Assembly (NCBI RefSeq): GCF_029633965.1
Contig: NZ_CP091277.1
Location: 558,001 to 622,000, forward strand
Source: Methanogenium sp. S4BF
GTDB lineage: Archaea; Halobacteriota; Methanomicrobia; Methanomicrobiales; Methanomicrobiaceae
Reading direction: 5' to 3'
DNA length: 64,000 bases
Shown: in pieces, positions 1-8,753 of the stretch
Numbering within the stretch: position 1 is the first letter of the stretch
Layout of the letters: each line of letters starts with the position of its first letter
Program-made: the position numbers and the translations under genes
The notes under the pieces: generated by a model
What the model was told of the DNA's origin: nothing
The model's database searches: none
The model's input: only the letters and a program-made list of their open reading frames with translations

Positions 1-328
1 CGGCAAAGAGCGCCGCTACGTCATCCCGGAATGCGGGAGGGACTTCCTGCGGATCAAAAAAAGAGCCGGATGTGAATATTTTCACGATGGCATATGAGTC
101 CCGGGAGTAATTCTCCGCCACCCAGCGCAGCTGGCTTCTGAGGTCTGCGAGGAGTTCATCCGGGTTTTTCATGTGGGAGCGTTCAAACCGGTAGCCGCAC
201 ATCAGGCACTGGTTCCAGCTGCACCCACCACTGCGGAATATTACGGTAAGACATGGAATCTCCTCATCCTGATACCTGTCCATACCTGTCCAGGATGCGA
301 GAGGTTTTTGTATTGCGTCTGATATCAT
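1..328 (-). CDS. Archaeosine-type radical SAM protein (RaSEA-like), N-terminal part
   Basis: This reading frame is open to the left edge, so only about the first 109 residues are present. The start is the ATG whose complement ends at 328 (MISDAIQKPLASW...). Residues 37-51 read FRSGGCSWNQCLMCGY, a CX4CX2C radical SAM cluster with the trailing MCGY typical of the RaSEA family, which works with ArcS to make archaeosine at position 15 of archaeal tRNA. A tryptophan-containing leader before the first strand also fits that family. The rest of the protein lies outside the window, so the substrate assignment rests on the N-terminal signature. It diverges from the surface-protein gene to its right with under 30 bp between the starts, so each promoter must lie inside the other gene's 5' end. 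Confidence 0.72.
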   Translation of the reverse strand, partial: MISDAIQKPLASWTGMDRYQDEEIPCLTVIFRSGGCSWNQCLMCGYRFERSHMKNPDELLADLRSQLRWVAENYSRDSYAIVKIFTSGSFFDPQEVPPAFRDDVAALFA

Positions 329-355
329 AAGTGTACAATGATTTGGCATCTGAAT

Positions 356-1465
356 ATGAAAAAGGTGGCATGCCTGCTCGGCCTCTGTCTGCTCTGTACG
401 GGGGTGGTATCTGCCTATGAAATAAAATGTTTGTGTCCGAATGAGGTGTACCGTGGTGATATTGTCACCATTGAAGGTACAAGCACTCTGCCTCCCGGAT
501 ACAGCACCTGGATGCAGCTGTATGAAGTTCAGCCAACGTCGCGGGAACTTACCTCGCAGGCTCTTGTGATACAACAGGGAGGTAACTGGTCGATTCAGCT
601 GCAGACCCTCGCACTGGAGGAGGGGACATACAAGTTTGAAATTGTTGAGGATATCATGGATTATCCTCTCAGTTCAGGATCTGACCGGACAATGATATTC
701 AAAGTCATAGACCGGTCCGGTGAAATCACTATCCAGTCTCCCTCTACCCAGCGTTCAGGAGATATGCTCGACATTTACGGTCGCGCCCCTGAAGTCGGGT
801 CCGCCGGGCTGCAGATCGAGGTGACGGACAGCCGTGGCACGGTCGTATACGGTCCACTCTACATCCGGACCGATGCAGACGGTTCCTTCTCTGAGAAAGT
901 GCGGGTTGACGGGCCAGGCCGCTACTATGTCAAGTTCTCTGACTTCAGGAATAATGAGGCCCGGTTTATCACCCGCGTAAGTTTCACGCTTGAAGGGCAG
1001 GGCACATCGGTATCATCAACAGCTACACCAACCGGCACAGTCTCCGGTCGGACGGTTTCTGCCTCTGCTGTGGCGTCCCGCGATGCGCCGGCCTACTTTA
1101 TTGCAGACACCCTGCCGGGCACGGTAACCGTTACCACGTCCACCGGTACTGACTGGCGCGTCTATCACACGGACGGGACAGGATCGCCGGTACGGGTCGA
1201 TGCGAGCGGCAGCAGTGCGCCGGAGGAGTTCTCTGTCTCCTCAACCGGGGGGCTGCTCTACCTGAAGGCTGAACCCGTGCGTGCCGGTGATGAAGGGACG
1301 GTTACCATCACGGTTGAAAATGCGGAGTCGGTCACGGCAAACCCGGCTGCCGCAACACATTTTGGAGACGTAATACCTGAATCTGAGCCCACAGAATCGC
1401 CTTTTCCCGTTGTGATGCTGATTTTTGCATTGTGTCTTATTGGATGTGCAGGAATTCGCAAATAA
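356..1465 (+). CDS. Secreted or membrane-anchored surface protein, unknown function
   Basis: The product has about 369 residues and begins with a signal peptide (MKKVACLLGLCLLCTGVVSA). An ATG 18 nt earlier (338) would add a non-signal-like extension, so 356 is preferred. The mature part looks like two beta-sandwich modules (YRGDIVTIEGTSTLPPG... and GDMLDIYGRAPEVG...), followed by a Ser/Thr-rich segment around residues 220-250 and a third beta-rich module. A C-terminal hydrophobic helix (FPVVMLIFALCLIGCAG) ends in a basic residue, as in cell-surface proteins anchored by their C-terminus. There is no PEF or PGF sorting motif. Similar mosaic surface proteins are common in Methanomicrobiales. No specific role can be assigned. 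Confidence 0.7.
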   Translation: MKKVACLLGLCLLCTGVVSAYEIKCLCPNEVYRGDIVTIEGTSTLPPGYSTWMQLYEVQPTSRELTSQALVIQQGGNWSIQLQTLALEEGTYKFEIVEDIMDYPLSSGSDRTMIFKVIDRSGEITIQSPSTQRSGDMLDIYGRAPEVGSAGLQIEVTDSRGTVVYGPLYIRTDADGSFSEKVRVDGPGRYYVKFSDFRNNEARFITRVSFTLEGQGTSVSSTATPTGTVSGRTVSASAVASRDAPAYFIADTLPGTVTVTTSTGTDWRVYHTDGTGSPVRVDASGSSAPEEFSVSSTGGLLYLKAEPVRAGDEGTVTITVENAESVTANPAAATHFGDVIPESEPTESPFPVVMLIFALCLIGCAGIRK

Positions 1466-1502
1466 CACCATTTTTTAACCCTGAACACTGACTACTATAT
1501 GG

Positions 1503-1586
1503 GCCGGGATAGTCTAGCCCGGAAAGGCGGTGGCCTTGAAAGCCACTGGTGTTCGCACCTCAGGAGTTCAAATCTCCTTCCCGGCG
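1503..1586 (+). tRNA. tRNA-Ser (anticodon TGA)
   Basis: The acceptor arms GCCGGGA (1503-1509) and TCCCGGC (1579-1585) pair perfectly, and a G discriminator follows. The anticodon stem GTGGC/GCCAC holds the loop CTTGAAA, giving anticodon TGA. A long variable arm (GGTGTTCGCACC) and a TTCAAAT T-loop complete a class II serine tRNA. CCA is not encoded. A TTTTTAA promoter-like element lies about 25 nt upstream (near 1473-1480). hypC starts 50 bp downstream. Confidence 0.95.
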
Positions 1587-1636
1587 CTCATGAATCATTT
1601 TTCCTATCACTACCGGTTTGTTCAGGAGGAGAACAT

Positions 1637-1861
1637 ATGTGCATAGCAGTACCGGCTGAAGTGCTCGAAATCAAAGACGGCAACATTGGCGTTGTTGACT
1701 ATGGCGACCTGAAACAGGAAGTGCGCCTCGACCTTGTTGATGTTGAAGTCGGTGAGTATGTCCTTGTTCATGTTGGATTTGCAATCCAGAAACTGAGCAG
1801 GGAAGAGGCACTGAAGACGCTCAAAGTTTTTGAAGAAGTATATGCGGCAATGGAGGAATAA
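1637..1861 (+). CDS. hypC: Hydrogenase maturation chaperone HypC
   Basis: This 74-residue protein begins MCIAVPAEV, the HypC signature in which Cys2 holds the Fe(CN)2CO precursor with HypD and hands it to the NiFe-hydrogenase large subunit. The start is fixed by that motif and by a strong ribosome binding site (AGGAGGA, 1624-1630) 6 nt upstream. The stop codon shares one base with the hypA start, so the two are translationally coupled. In a hydrogenotrophic methanogen the clients would be the F420-reducing, F420-non-reducing and energy-converting NiFe hydrogenases, none of which is in this window. Confidence 0.95.
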   Translation: MCIAVPAEVLEIKDGNIGVVDYGDLKQEVRLDLVDVEVGEYVLVHVGFAIQKLSREEALKTLKVFEEVYAAMEE

Positions 1862-2202
1862 TGCACGAGTACACGGTTGCATATGACATCTATGCAACGG
1901 CACGCCGTGCCGCACTCGAGAATGCCGCAACCCGGATTAAGAAGATCTCAGCTGATTTTGGCGAGATGAGTATGATCAACCCCGAACAGGTCGAATTTCT
2001 GTTTTCTGCCCTCTGTGAAGAGGATGAACTGTTTCAGGGTGCAGTGCTTGAATACCGGGAAATCGCGGTGAAGACCGTATGTCCATGCGGATATGAAGGC
2101 GATGAACGGTATGTCTGCCCGGAATGCGGAAAACTTCCGGAGATCGTTGCAGGACGTGAAATATGCGTCACAAATATTGAGATAGAAGTTGATGACGAAT
2201 GA
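1861..2202 (+). CDS. hypA: Hydrogenase maturation nickel-insertion protein HypA
   Basis: The 113-residue product starts MHEYTVAYDI; His2 and Glu3 are the conserved N-terminal nickel ligands of HypA. A zinc-binding knuckle with CPCGY and CPECG sits near residues 74-93, here with closely spaced cysteines as in archaeal forms. HypA delivers nickel to hydrogenase large subunits with HypB, which is not in this window. It overlaps hypC by one base and hypE by four (ATGA), so the three form one operon. Confidence 0.95.
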   Translation: MHEYTVAYDIYATARRAALENAATRIKKISADFGEMSMINPEQVEFLFSALCEEDELFQGAVLEYREIAVKTVCPCGYEGDERYVCPECGKLPEIVAGREICVTNIEIEVDDE

Positions 2203-3197
2203 AAGTCAATATGATGCATGGCGCCGGTGGCGCAGTCTTTTCTGAACTTCTGGGTGAAACGTTAACGAAATATACCCATAATAACGCAGGTGGTATCGGG
2301 CTGGAGTCACTCGATGACGGCGCGGTGATTCCTCTCGGAGATATGAATCTGGTATTTACCACAGACAGCCATGTCGTAAAGCCGCTCTTCTTTCCCGGTG
2401 GTGATATCGGAAGAATCGCCGTGTCAGGCACAGTAAATGATCTGGCAATGATGGGTGCACGGCCGGTGGCCCTCTCCTGTGCAATGATCATCGAAGAGGG
2501 GTTTGACATTGAAACTCTCGAAAAAATAGTCGCATCAATGGACGAAGCCCTCGGTGAGTGCGGTGCGGCCATTGTGACCGGAGATACCAAAGTGCTTGAA
2601 CGGGGTGCAATTGACGGCATTGCTATCAATACCGCAGGCATTGGTGTGGCAGAGAAACCGGTGCGCGACTGCGGCCTGCAGCCGGGTGACGTTATCATTG
2701 TCAGCGGCACCATCGGCGACCACGGGATGGCAATTATGGCCCACCGTGAGGGTTTTGACCTTGGCGAGCAGATCCGGTCAGACGTTGCCCCTCTCTGGCC
2801 GCTTGTAGAGGCTGCCCTCGCCGCAGGTGACATTCACGCGATGAAAGATCCGACCCGCGGCGGTTTCTCCAATGCCATCAATGAGATGGCAGAGAAGTCC
2901 GGCGTGCAGGTGCGAATCAAAGAAGCATCCCTCCCCATCCGGCGCAGTGTGAAGAGTGCCTCTGAACTGCTTGGCATCAACCCTCTTGATGTGGCAAACG
3001 AAGGCAAGGTAGTGATGGGTGTCGCACCGGACGATGCAGAGACCATCCTCGCTGCCATCCGGTCACACCCGCAGGGCAGAGATGCGGCCATCATCGGCGT
3101 TGTGAAAGAAGGCACTTCGGTAATTCTTGAGACCTCGATTGGCGGGGAACGCTTCATTGAGGCACCCATCGGCGATCCCGTACCGCGGGTCTGCTGA
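2199..3197 (+). CDS. hypE: Hydrogenase maturation carbamoyl dehydratase HypE
   Basis: At 332 residues it has standard HypE length. The PurM/AIRS-like fold is visible in VFTTDSHVVKPLFFPGGDIGRIAVSGTVNDLAM-type motifs, and it ends in PRVC. The terminal cysteine is the residue thiocarbamoylated by HypF and then dehydrated to the cyanide ligand of the NiFe centre. The ATG overlaps the hypA stop. A T-rich run follows the stop at 3204-3212 and may end the transcript. hypD is 43 kb away on the other strand; hypB and hypF are not seen. Confidence 0.96.
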   Translation: MKVNMMHGAGGAVFSELLGETLTKYTHNNAGGIGLESLDDGAVIPLGDMNLVFTTDSHVVKPLFFPGGDIGRIAVSGTVNDLAMMGARPVALSCAMIIEEGFDIETLEKIVASMDEALGECGAAIVTGDTKVLERGAIDGIAINTAGIGVAEKPVRDCGLQPGDVIIVSGTIGDHGMAIMAHREGFDLGEQIRSDVAPLWPLVEAALAAGDIHAMKDPTRGGFSNAINEMAEKSGVQVRIKEASLPIRRSVKSASELLGINPLDVANEGKVVMGVAPDDAETILAAIRSHPQGRDAAIIGVVKEGTSVILETSIGGERFIEAPIGDPVPRVC

Positions 3198-3261
3198 TCC
3201 ATCCCTTTTTTTACCCGTCTGCTGAACGTGTACCCGTCAGCAGGAGAGGGAGGAGCCCCGT

Positions 3262-3720
3262 ATGAATACCGAAGAGATAGTAGTGTCAGTCGTGACTGCA
3301 TGGGATGCAGAACAAATAGCCGCATTATACCGCAGTGCAGGGTGGTGGGAAACTGAACTGGATCCCGCCTCCGTAATTCCTGCATTGTTCACCGGCAGTT
3401 TTGCTGTTGCCGTTGCACACGACGGGAATAACCGGGCTGTTGGTATGGGGCGTGTCCTCTCAGACGGTGTTTCCGATGGATATATTCAGGATGTCGTTGT
3501 CGACCCGGACTGTCGGGGACAGGGCATCGGAAAGCGCATCGTACAACTCCTCACAGAGACGTGCCTGCAGGCGGGTGTTGCCTGGATTGCCCTCATCGCC
3601 GAACCCGACACCCATGCCTTTTATGAACCTCTCGGGTTTACGGTGATGAAGGACTATCTCCCCATGAAATATGAAAAGCTGCCAATAAAAAATGGAGACA
3701 AAACCAATGATCACACTTGA
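3262..3720 (+). CDS. GNAT-family N-acetyltransferase
   Basis: This 152-residue protein has the acetyl-CoA binding motif A of GNAT enzymes at about residues 77-95 (VVDPDCRGQGIGKRIV, with the Q-x-x-G-x-G loop) and the typical C-terminal HAFYEPLGF motif. The substrate cannot be read from the sequence. A strong ribosome binding site (GGGAGGAG, about 3248-3255) precedes the ATG. A 7-bp inverted repeat (CTGCTGA 3219-3225 / TCAGCAG 3237-3243) lies between the hypE stop and this site. The 3' end overlaps the DUF2156 gene by 14 nt, so the two are probably cotranscribed. Confidence 0.85.
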   Translation: MNTEEIVVSVVTAWDAEQIAALYRSAGWWETELDPASVIPALFTGSFAVAVAHDGNNRAVGMGRVLSDGVSDGYIQDVVVDPDCRGQGIGKRIVQLLTETCLQAGVAWIALIAEPDTHAFYEPLGFTVMKDYLPMKYEKLPIKNGDKTNDHT

Positions 3721-4633
3721 TGCATTCCGTCCGGTCGAAATGAAAGACGGAACATTTTTTCGCGAAATATTCACAAAATTTCCCCAGATACACAGTGAGA
3801 ACAATTTTACCACGATGATCGCATGGCAGGCATACTCGGATTACTCCTATGCCTATCTGGACGGTACATTACTGATATCGGCAGTCATTAACGAAAAACG
3901 CCTTTTTCACGCACCCATAGGGCCCCGGAACCCCGCTCTCCTGCGTGACCTCCTGCGCCTTGCGGCTGAGACGGGGGGGGATCGGCCGTTCTATGTCTTT
4001 GATCGTCCCACCCGCGACTGGATACTCCATGAACTCCCCCGTCTGCGCCTGCACACCGATCGGGACTTCTTTGATTATATCTATCTCACCGGCGATCTCG
4101 CCCATCTTCCTGGCAAACGCTATGTGGGGATTCGCCAGCATATCAATAAATTCAACCGGAAATGTTCGTTTACCGTTGAGACGTTCACCCGTGAAAATAT
4201 GCCTGAAGTCATCGATTTTCTCGATAAGTGGTGCGAATGGAAACATTGTGAGGAGAATGAAATCCTCGCCCATGAGAAGACCGCAGTCCTCTTCTGTATA
4301 GAGCATCTGGCAGAACTTGGTCTGGAAGGGCTTTTTATCCGTGTGGACGGGAAGATTTCTGCGCTCTCCGTCTATGAGGGGATGAATGATGACATGGCAC
4401 TTATCCACTTTGAGAAAGGGCTTCCTGACTGTGAGGGCAATTATAAGGTAATAAATCAGGAGACTGCACGGTATCTTGAGGAGCACCGGGGATATGCCTT
4501 CATCAACCGTGAATCAGACCTCGGTGTGCCCGGCCTCAGGGAGGCAAAACTCCGGTATTACCCACACCATTTTGCAGAAGTATGGTATGCAGAGAAGGCG
4601 GATATTCTGCATGCCCTTGAAGAGAACCCCTAA
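3707..4633 (+). CDS. DUF2156 protein (phosphatidylglycerol lysyltransferase C-terminal-like)
   Basis: About 308 residues starting MITLDAFRPVEMKDG. The ATG at 3707 is preferred over the in-frame ATG at 3692 because GGAG (3694-3697) is correctly spaced before it. The protein looks like the duplicated GNAT fold of DUF2156/MprF-C proteins, for example KRYVGIRQHINKFNRKCSF in the middle and the closing FINRESDLGVPGLREAKLRYYPHHF. Bacterial MprF C-terminal domains transfer aminoacyl groups from tRNA to lipids. The free-standing archaeal versions have no proven substrate. It overlaps the upstream GNAT gene. Confidence 0.8.
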   Translation: MITLDAFRPVEMKDGTFFREIFTKFPQIHSENNFTTMIAWQAYSDYSYAYLDGTLLISAVINEKRLFHAPIGPRNPALLRDLLRLAAETGGDRPFYVFDRPTRDWILHELPRLRLHTDRDFFDYIYLTGDLAHLPGKRYVGIRQHINKFNRKCSFTVETFTRENMPEVIDFLDKWCEWKHCEENEILAHEKTAVLFCIEHLAELGLEGLFIRVDGKISALSVYEGMNDDMALIHFEKGLPDCEGNYKVINQETARYLEEHRGYAFINRESDLGVPGLREAKLRYYPHHFAEVWYAEKADILHALEENP

Positions 4634-4971
4634 CTTCAGAGGGATATCATTCACCGCCTCTCTTCTGATTCAAACAGGTGACGGGCCTTTCGGATCATCC
4701 GTTCGTGATACTCTGTTTTTCCGGTCGCTGCTATGAGCAGGGGAGGAGGTACTTCCTCCATACAGCACTTCGACAGGTGATGATGACAGGAGAAGTGTCA
4801 GGGCATCCCTCCAGTTATGTCCGGTGAGTTTTGTATTGTGTTTGGTTTTTTTATTGTGTTTTTTGTTTGTTTTTGTTGTCAGCGGAAACATCGAAGACCC
4901 TCAGAACAAGGGCAATGAACGGGGCCGGGAATAAAGAAGAATCATTATGCAATACATCAGATGGTATACCA
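4634..4971. other. Intergenic region before dihydroorotase gene
   Basis: This stretch of about 340 bp has no convincing gene. Its right part (about 4826-4882) is a strongly T-rich tract that could end the DUF2156 transcript. An in-frame ATG at 4915 preceded by AAGGG is an alternative start for the downstream gene. Confidence 0.5.
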
Positions 4972-6261
4972 ATGTCTTCTGATGCTGAGTGTGTGCTGAA
5001 AGGGGCGCTTCTGCCGGACGGGAGAGTCGCAGATATTTCTATAGGGGGTGGCAGGATTGTCCATGTGGGGGCTGCCCGCAGGGCCGACCGGACGATTGAC
5101 TGCACCGGCCTGCTCTGCCTTCCCGGTGCGGTGGATATGCACGTGCATATGCGGGGCGGTGATAAACAAGGGTACAAGGAGGACTGGGTCTCCGGGTCAC
5201 AGAGTGCCCTTGCCGGGGGAGTGACAACGGTTGTCGATCAGCCGAATACTATTCCCCCCCTGACAGGGGCAGAAGCCTTTACCGGGCGTGTGGCAGAGGC
5301 CACGCGGGATGCCTGCTGCCGGTTTGGGATCAACGGGTATGTTTCGGGAGATTCGGATATCACCGGCCTCTGGGAGGCAGGTGCCCTCGCCTTTGGGGAG
5401 ACCTTCGCTGCCGCCTCCAGCTATGGCAGTGCCATCACCACTGAAGAGCTTGAGCAGGCATTCTCTGTGATTGCCGGCCTGGGTGCGCTTGTCACCCTTC
5501 ATTGTGAGGATGTCCTTCCCGGGGATGACACCTCCCTTGCGGCGCATGCAGCGCTCCGGCCGGAGGCGGGTGAAACGGCGTGTATGGAGATGGTGGCAGC
5601 ACGGTTCCCGCCGGGTTTATCTGCCCATTTCTGCCATCTCTCATCGCCCCTCAGTGCAGAGTCGGCTATGGGTACTCTGCCGGCAACCTATGAAGTGATG
5701 CCGCATCACCTCTTCCTCTCCATAGAAGAGCACGGCACGGCTCCGGAGGGGTGCTGCAAGGTAAATCCGCCTGTCCGGCATGAGGCAACCCGCAAAGCGC
5801 TCTGGGAGATGTGGGATGCTATCCCTGTCATTGCATCTGACCATGCACCCCACACTGCAGAGGAGAAGTCACAGCCGTTTTCTGAAGTCCCGTCCGGGAT
5901 TCCGGGTGTGGAGACGATGGTGCCTCTCCTGTTGGCAGAGGTCTACCGGGGCAGAATTGCCCTCTCCTCGCTTCTCGAGAAGGTGGTCTACACACCCGCA
6001 CATCTGCTGGGCATCCCGATATCAACACTGCTGCCTGGTACTCCCGCTGACCTCGCCCTCTATCCCCGGCAGGAGACGGTGAAAATCACCTCGGATCTGC
6101 TCCATTCCCGCGCCGGGTGGACCCCCTATGAAGGAATGCAGGGAGTATTTCCCTATATAACCTGTGTAGGCGGCCACCTCTCCTACCTGCGCAATGAGTT
6201 CAGTCAGACGGACGGATTATGGGTACCTGGCAGAGGATATAAGTGCACTGGGGCAGAATAG
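4972..6261 (+). CDS. pyrC: Dihydroorotase (amidohydrolase)
   Basis: The product (about 429 residues) carries the amidohydrolase metal motif DMHVHMR, a GVTTVVDQPNT motif, KVNPPVR and IASDHAPH, the set expected for type I dihydroorotases, which close N-carbamoyl-aspartate to dihydroorotate in pyrimidine synthesis. The reading frame runs upstream to 4831, but the family N-terminus corresponds to ECVLKGALLPDG, so the ATG at 4972 is chosen; 4915 is possible. The lysine usually carbamylated between the two metals is not evident at its normal place, as in some archaeal members. pyrE lies at 12.2 kb and argF at 14 kb, so carbamoyl-phosphate-using pathways cluster loosely here. Confidence 0.88.
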   Translation: MSSDAECVLKGALLPDGRVADISIGGGRIVHVGAARRADRTIDCTGLLCLPGAVDMHVHMRGGDKQGYKEDWVSGSQSALAGGVTTVVDQPNTIPPLTGAEAFTGRVAEATRDACCRFGINGYVSGDSDITGLWEAGALAFGETFAAASSYGSAITTEELEQAFSVIAGLGALVTLHCEDVLPGDDTSLAAHAALRPEAGETACMEMVAARFPPGLSAHFCHLSSPLSAESAMGTLPATYEVMPHHLFLSIEEHGTAPEGCCKVNPPVRHEATRKALWEMWDAIPVIASDHAPHTAEEKSQPFSEVPSGIPGVETMVPLLLAEVYRGRIALSSLLEKVVYTPAHLLGIPISTLLPGTPADLALYPRQETVKITSDLLHSRAGWTPYEGMQGVFPYITCVGGHLSYLRNEFSQTDGLWVPGRGYKCTGAE

Positions 6262-6354
6262 TACATGCCGATACCGCACATCAATAGGTCCCCGGGTGAT
6301 CGATTGGCAAAGTTCTGGATATGATCCATGGGACAACCCAGGTGTGCAACAGGC

Positions 6355-6428
6355 GGCCCGACAATGGGTTTAGAACAGGTGATGAACGGCGCATGCCACA
6401 GATGATCCATGTTTGTTACTGTCGGGCC
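6355..6428. repeat. Inverted repeat GGCCCGACA / TGTCGGGCC
   Basis: A perfect 9-bp inverted repeat has its arms at 6355-6363 and 6420-6428 with a 56-nt spacer. A second short inverted pair (AACCCA/TGGGTT) lies around the left arm, and ATGATCCATG occurs on both sides. It sits between dihydroorotase and the DUF167 gene and could be an RNA structure or operator. Confidence 0.5.
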
Positions 6429-6453
6429 ATATTATACTATATATGAGATTTTT

Positions 6454-6768
6454 ATGACCTCAGCAGCGTGCGCCGTAGAGAATGGGGATGGCTGTGTATA
6501 CTGCATGCTTGATGTTCATGCCGGTGCCAGGCGAGAGGAATTCCCTGCAGGAGTAAATGTATGGCGTTCTGCTGTTGGTTGCAGCATCCGTGCGCCGCCT
6601 GTCGAAGGAAAGGCAAATAAAGCGATTGTGGCGCTGGTCTCATCTGTTCTTGACGTTCCGAAGTCGTCTGTAATCATCGTCAGCGGACAGACCTCGTCGG
6701 TGAAACGGGTCTGTATAACAGGCATTGACAAAGATGCGCTGGTTAAGACTCTTGACAGTCTGCTGTAA
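6454..6768 (+). CDS. DUF167 (YggU-like) protein
   Basis: About 104 residues starting MTSAACAVENGDG. The core YCMLDVHAGARREEFPAGVNVWRSAVGCSIRAPPVEGKANKAIVALVSSVLDVPKSSVIIVSGQTSSVKRV has the DUF167 hallmarks: the A/PPxxGKAN motif and the SG..SxxK motif. The molecular function of the family is unknown. A longer open frame begins at 6409, but residues before 6454 do not resemble the family, and a TATA-like stretch (ATACTATATATG, about 6434-6445) overlaps that extension. Confidence 0.85.
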   Translation: MTSAACAVENGDGCVYCMLDVHAGARREEFPAGVNVWRSAVGCSIRAPPVEGKANKAIVALVSSVLDVPKSSVIIVSGQTSSVKRVCITGIDKDALVKTLDSLL

Positions 6769-7363
6769 CTGATACGTAACTGATGCCTGTGAGCCCCCAC
6801 ATGCGGGAAACAATGGTAGCCTAATGATGGGCATCCCGTTTAATGGATAATGCTGTTTTCGTGAGTGCGTAATACCGGAGTTGCATCATTCTTCAGGACA
6901 CCATTTTTGGAAAACGTACCTGCATTTCCCGGTTCTTTATCTGATGCAGAACAAGGAGGAAGGGAAAGCCCACCATCCCGTTGCAGCGGACGTGTACCCG
7001 GCGGTTTTTCAGAAAGAATATGCTTGCGGATGGAAGGGTATAAACGGGGACTGACTGATTTGAAAATTACTGGTGCGATACTCGCACAATTGAGCAAGGA
7101 TTGAGCAGAGAGCACTTTGAAAAGTCGTGATCACACCATGTGATAACCCTGTGGAAAAATGACAGCCCCCCTCTCCGGTGTGAAGTCCTTCTCATCTGTA
7201 AAAATCAGCCGGAAATACCGTTTTTTCCGAACAAGGGTCGAATACGCTGCACCTGATTTCAATTCATTTATATAGCGGCGGGCAGTAATTACAGATATGC
7301 TGTGGCAGTCAGTACCGCCAGAGTACAGCGGCATGGCATCATTATTATTTGGAGGATTATTCA
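6769..7363. other. Intergenic region upstream of dnaG
   Basis: About 595 bp with only short, mutually overlapping open frames on both strands, none with recognisable protein character. The right end holds the dnaG promoter (TTTATATA at 7267-7274) and a leader of roughly 65 nt. Confidence 0.5.
7267..7274 (+). promoter_or_regulatory. TATA box for dnaG
   Basis: TTTATATA is the archaeal TATA consensus. Transcription would start near 7297, leaving a leader of about 65 nt that contains a GGAGG ribosome binding site (7351-7355). Confidence 0.6.
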
Positions 7364-8569
7364 ATGCATTCACAGGATACCACAAAGTATCTCATACACC
7401 TGAAAATAGAAGCAGAGGGGGTGGTACAAAAGTCTGATGTCGTCGGTGCCATTTTTGGCCAGACAGAAGGGCTGTTGGGGGAGGAGCTTGATCTCCGTGA
7501 ACTTCAGCGTACCGGCAGGATGGGGCGGATAGACGTCCAGATAGCGAGTGTCAAAGGCGAAACGAAAGGCGATGTACATATGGCCTCATCTCTTGACAAG
7601 GCAGAGACTGCTATTCTCGCAGCATCCCTGGAGACCATTGACCGGGTGGGGCCCTGTATTGCACGGGTAAAGGTCGACCGTATCGAAGATATCAGGGTCA
7701 CAAAACGCCAGCAGATCATCAGCCGTGCGCGGGAACTCCTGATTGAATCGTTTGATGAAGGGTCGATTGATACGAATGCCATCATGGACTCCGTCCGGGA
7801 ATCATCGCGGATAGAGAAGATTGTGGAACTCGGGGAGGAGAAACTGCCTGCCGGTCCCAATGTGCAGGATTCCGATGCCATTATTGTAGTTGAGGGGCGG
7901 GCTGATGTCATTAATCTCCTGAAATATGGGATAAAGAATGCGATTGCAGTTGAAGGCACCAATATTCCGGAAACCATTATCCGTCTCTGCAACCGGAAGA
8001 CGGCAACGGCATTTGTTGATGGTGACCGGGGCGGTGATCTGATTCTCAGTGAGCTGGTGCAGGTGGCTGAGATAGATTTCGTTGCCATCAGTCCGCGGGG
8101 CCGGTCAGTGGAGGATATGACCAGAAAAGAGATCATCAAACCCCTGCGCAACAAGATTCCGGTTGAATATATCATCAATAAAGAGGGGGAGGTAGATATC
8201 CCTGAACTGCACCACAGGATGGACCTTATTGATACAAGCACACAGGAGCGGGCACGCAAACACCGGGAAGGGGTACGAATCCAGAAGCAGCCCGGATCCC
8301 TTGAATGGCATATGGCAGAGGTGAAAGAGAAACACACTGCCCGGATTCTCTCGGAAAAAAGGGATATTCTGAAAGAGTCTGATGCAGATCTCGTTGATGA
8401 CCTTCTGACGCACATGCCTCCTGACGGGCACGGCCTGATTATTGACCGGATGGTGGATCAGAGAATGGTTGACTATGCGTTTTCTGCGGATCTGGAATAT
8501 ATTGCAGCACCTGATTTTTTCGGGATTGTTAAAAAGCCGGTGTCCATGAAACTGATAAAAATCTCATAA
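7364..8569 (+). CDS. dnaG: Archaeal DnaG primase
   Basis: The 401-residue product has the archaeal DnaG layout: an N-terminal region (MHSQDTTKYLIHLKIEAEGVVQKSDVVGAIFGQTEGLLG), a central TOPRIM domain with IIVVEGRADVINLLKYG (catalytic Glu) and FVDGDRGGD (Asp pair), and a conserved C-terminal part. Archaeal DnaG has been linked to RNA priming and to the exosome as a poly(A)-binding subunit. ATG 7364 has GGAGG 8 nt upstream. The alternative TTG at 7349 is not supported. The lone TATA box upstream suggests a monocistronic unit. Confidence 0.95.
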   Translation: MHSQDTTKYLIHLKIEAEGVVQKSDVVGAIFGQTEGLLGEELDLRELQRTGRMGRIDVQIASVKGETKGDVHMASSLDKAETAILAASLETIDRVGPCIARVKVDRIEDIRVTKRQQIISRARELLIESFDEGSIDTNAIMDSVRESSRIEKIVELGEEKLPAGPNVQDSDAIIVVEGRADVINLLKYGIKNAIAVEGTNIPETIIRLCNRKTATAFVDGDRGGDLILSELVQVAEIDFVAISPRGRSVEDMTRKEIIKPLRNKIPVEYIINKEGEVDIPELHHRMDLIDTSTQERARKHREGVRIQKQPGSLEWHMAEVKEKHTARILSEKRDILKESDADLVDDLLTHMPPDGHGLIIDRMVDQRMVDYAFSADLEYIAAPDFFGIVKKPVSMKLIKIS

Positions 8570-8753
8570 TAATGGGTTTTTTGTTGTTTAATTTGGTTAT
8601 AATCCCTGTTTTCTTCTTATTTTTCCTGCTCCAATAGCTTAAATGCACGTGACGGAGATACACTATAGTACGTGATTGGTGGCAGAATCCATCTGAATTC
8701 AGATGGTTTCTTTGTGAGGGAACAGTAACAAGCGGACGGGTGAGTGAGAAACA

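Noticed and set aside
6840-7115. Overlapping open frames on both strands upstream of dnaG
   Set aside because: They occupy the same DNA on opposite strands, and neither shows family motifs or start signals.
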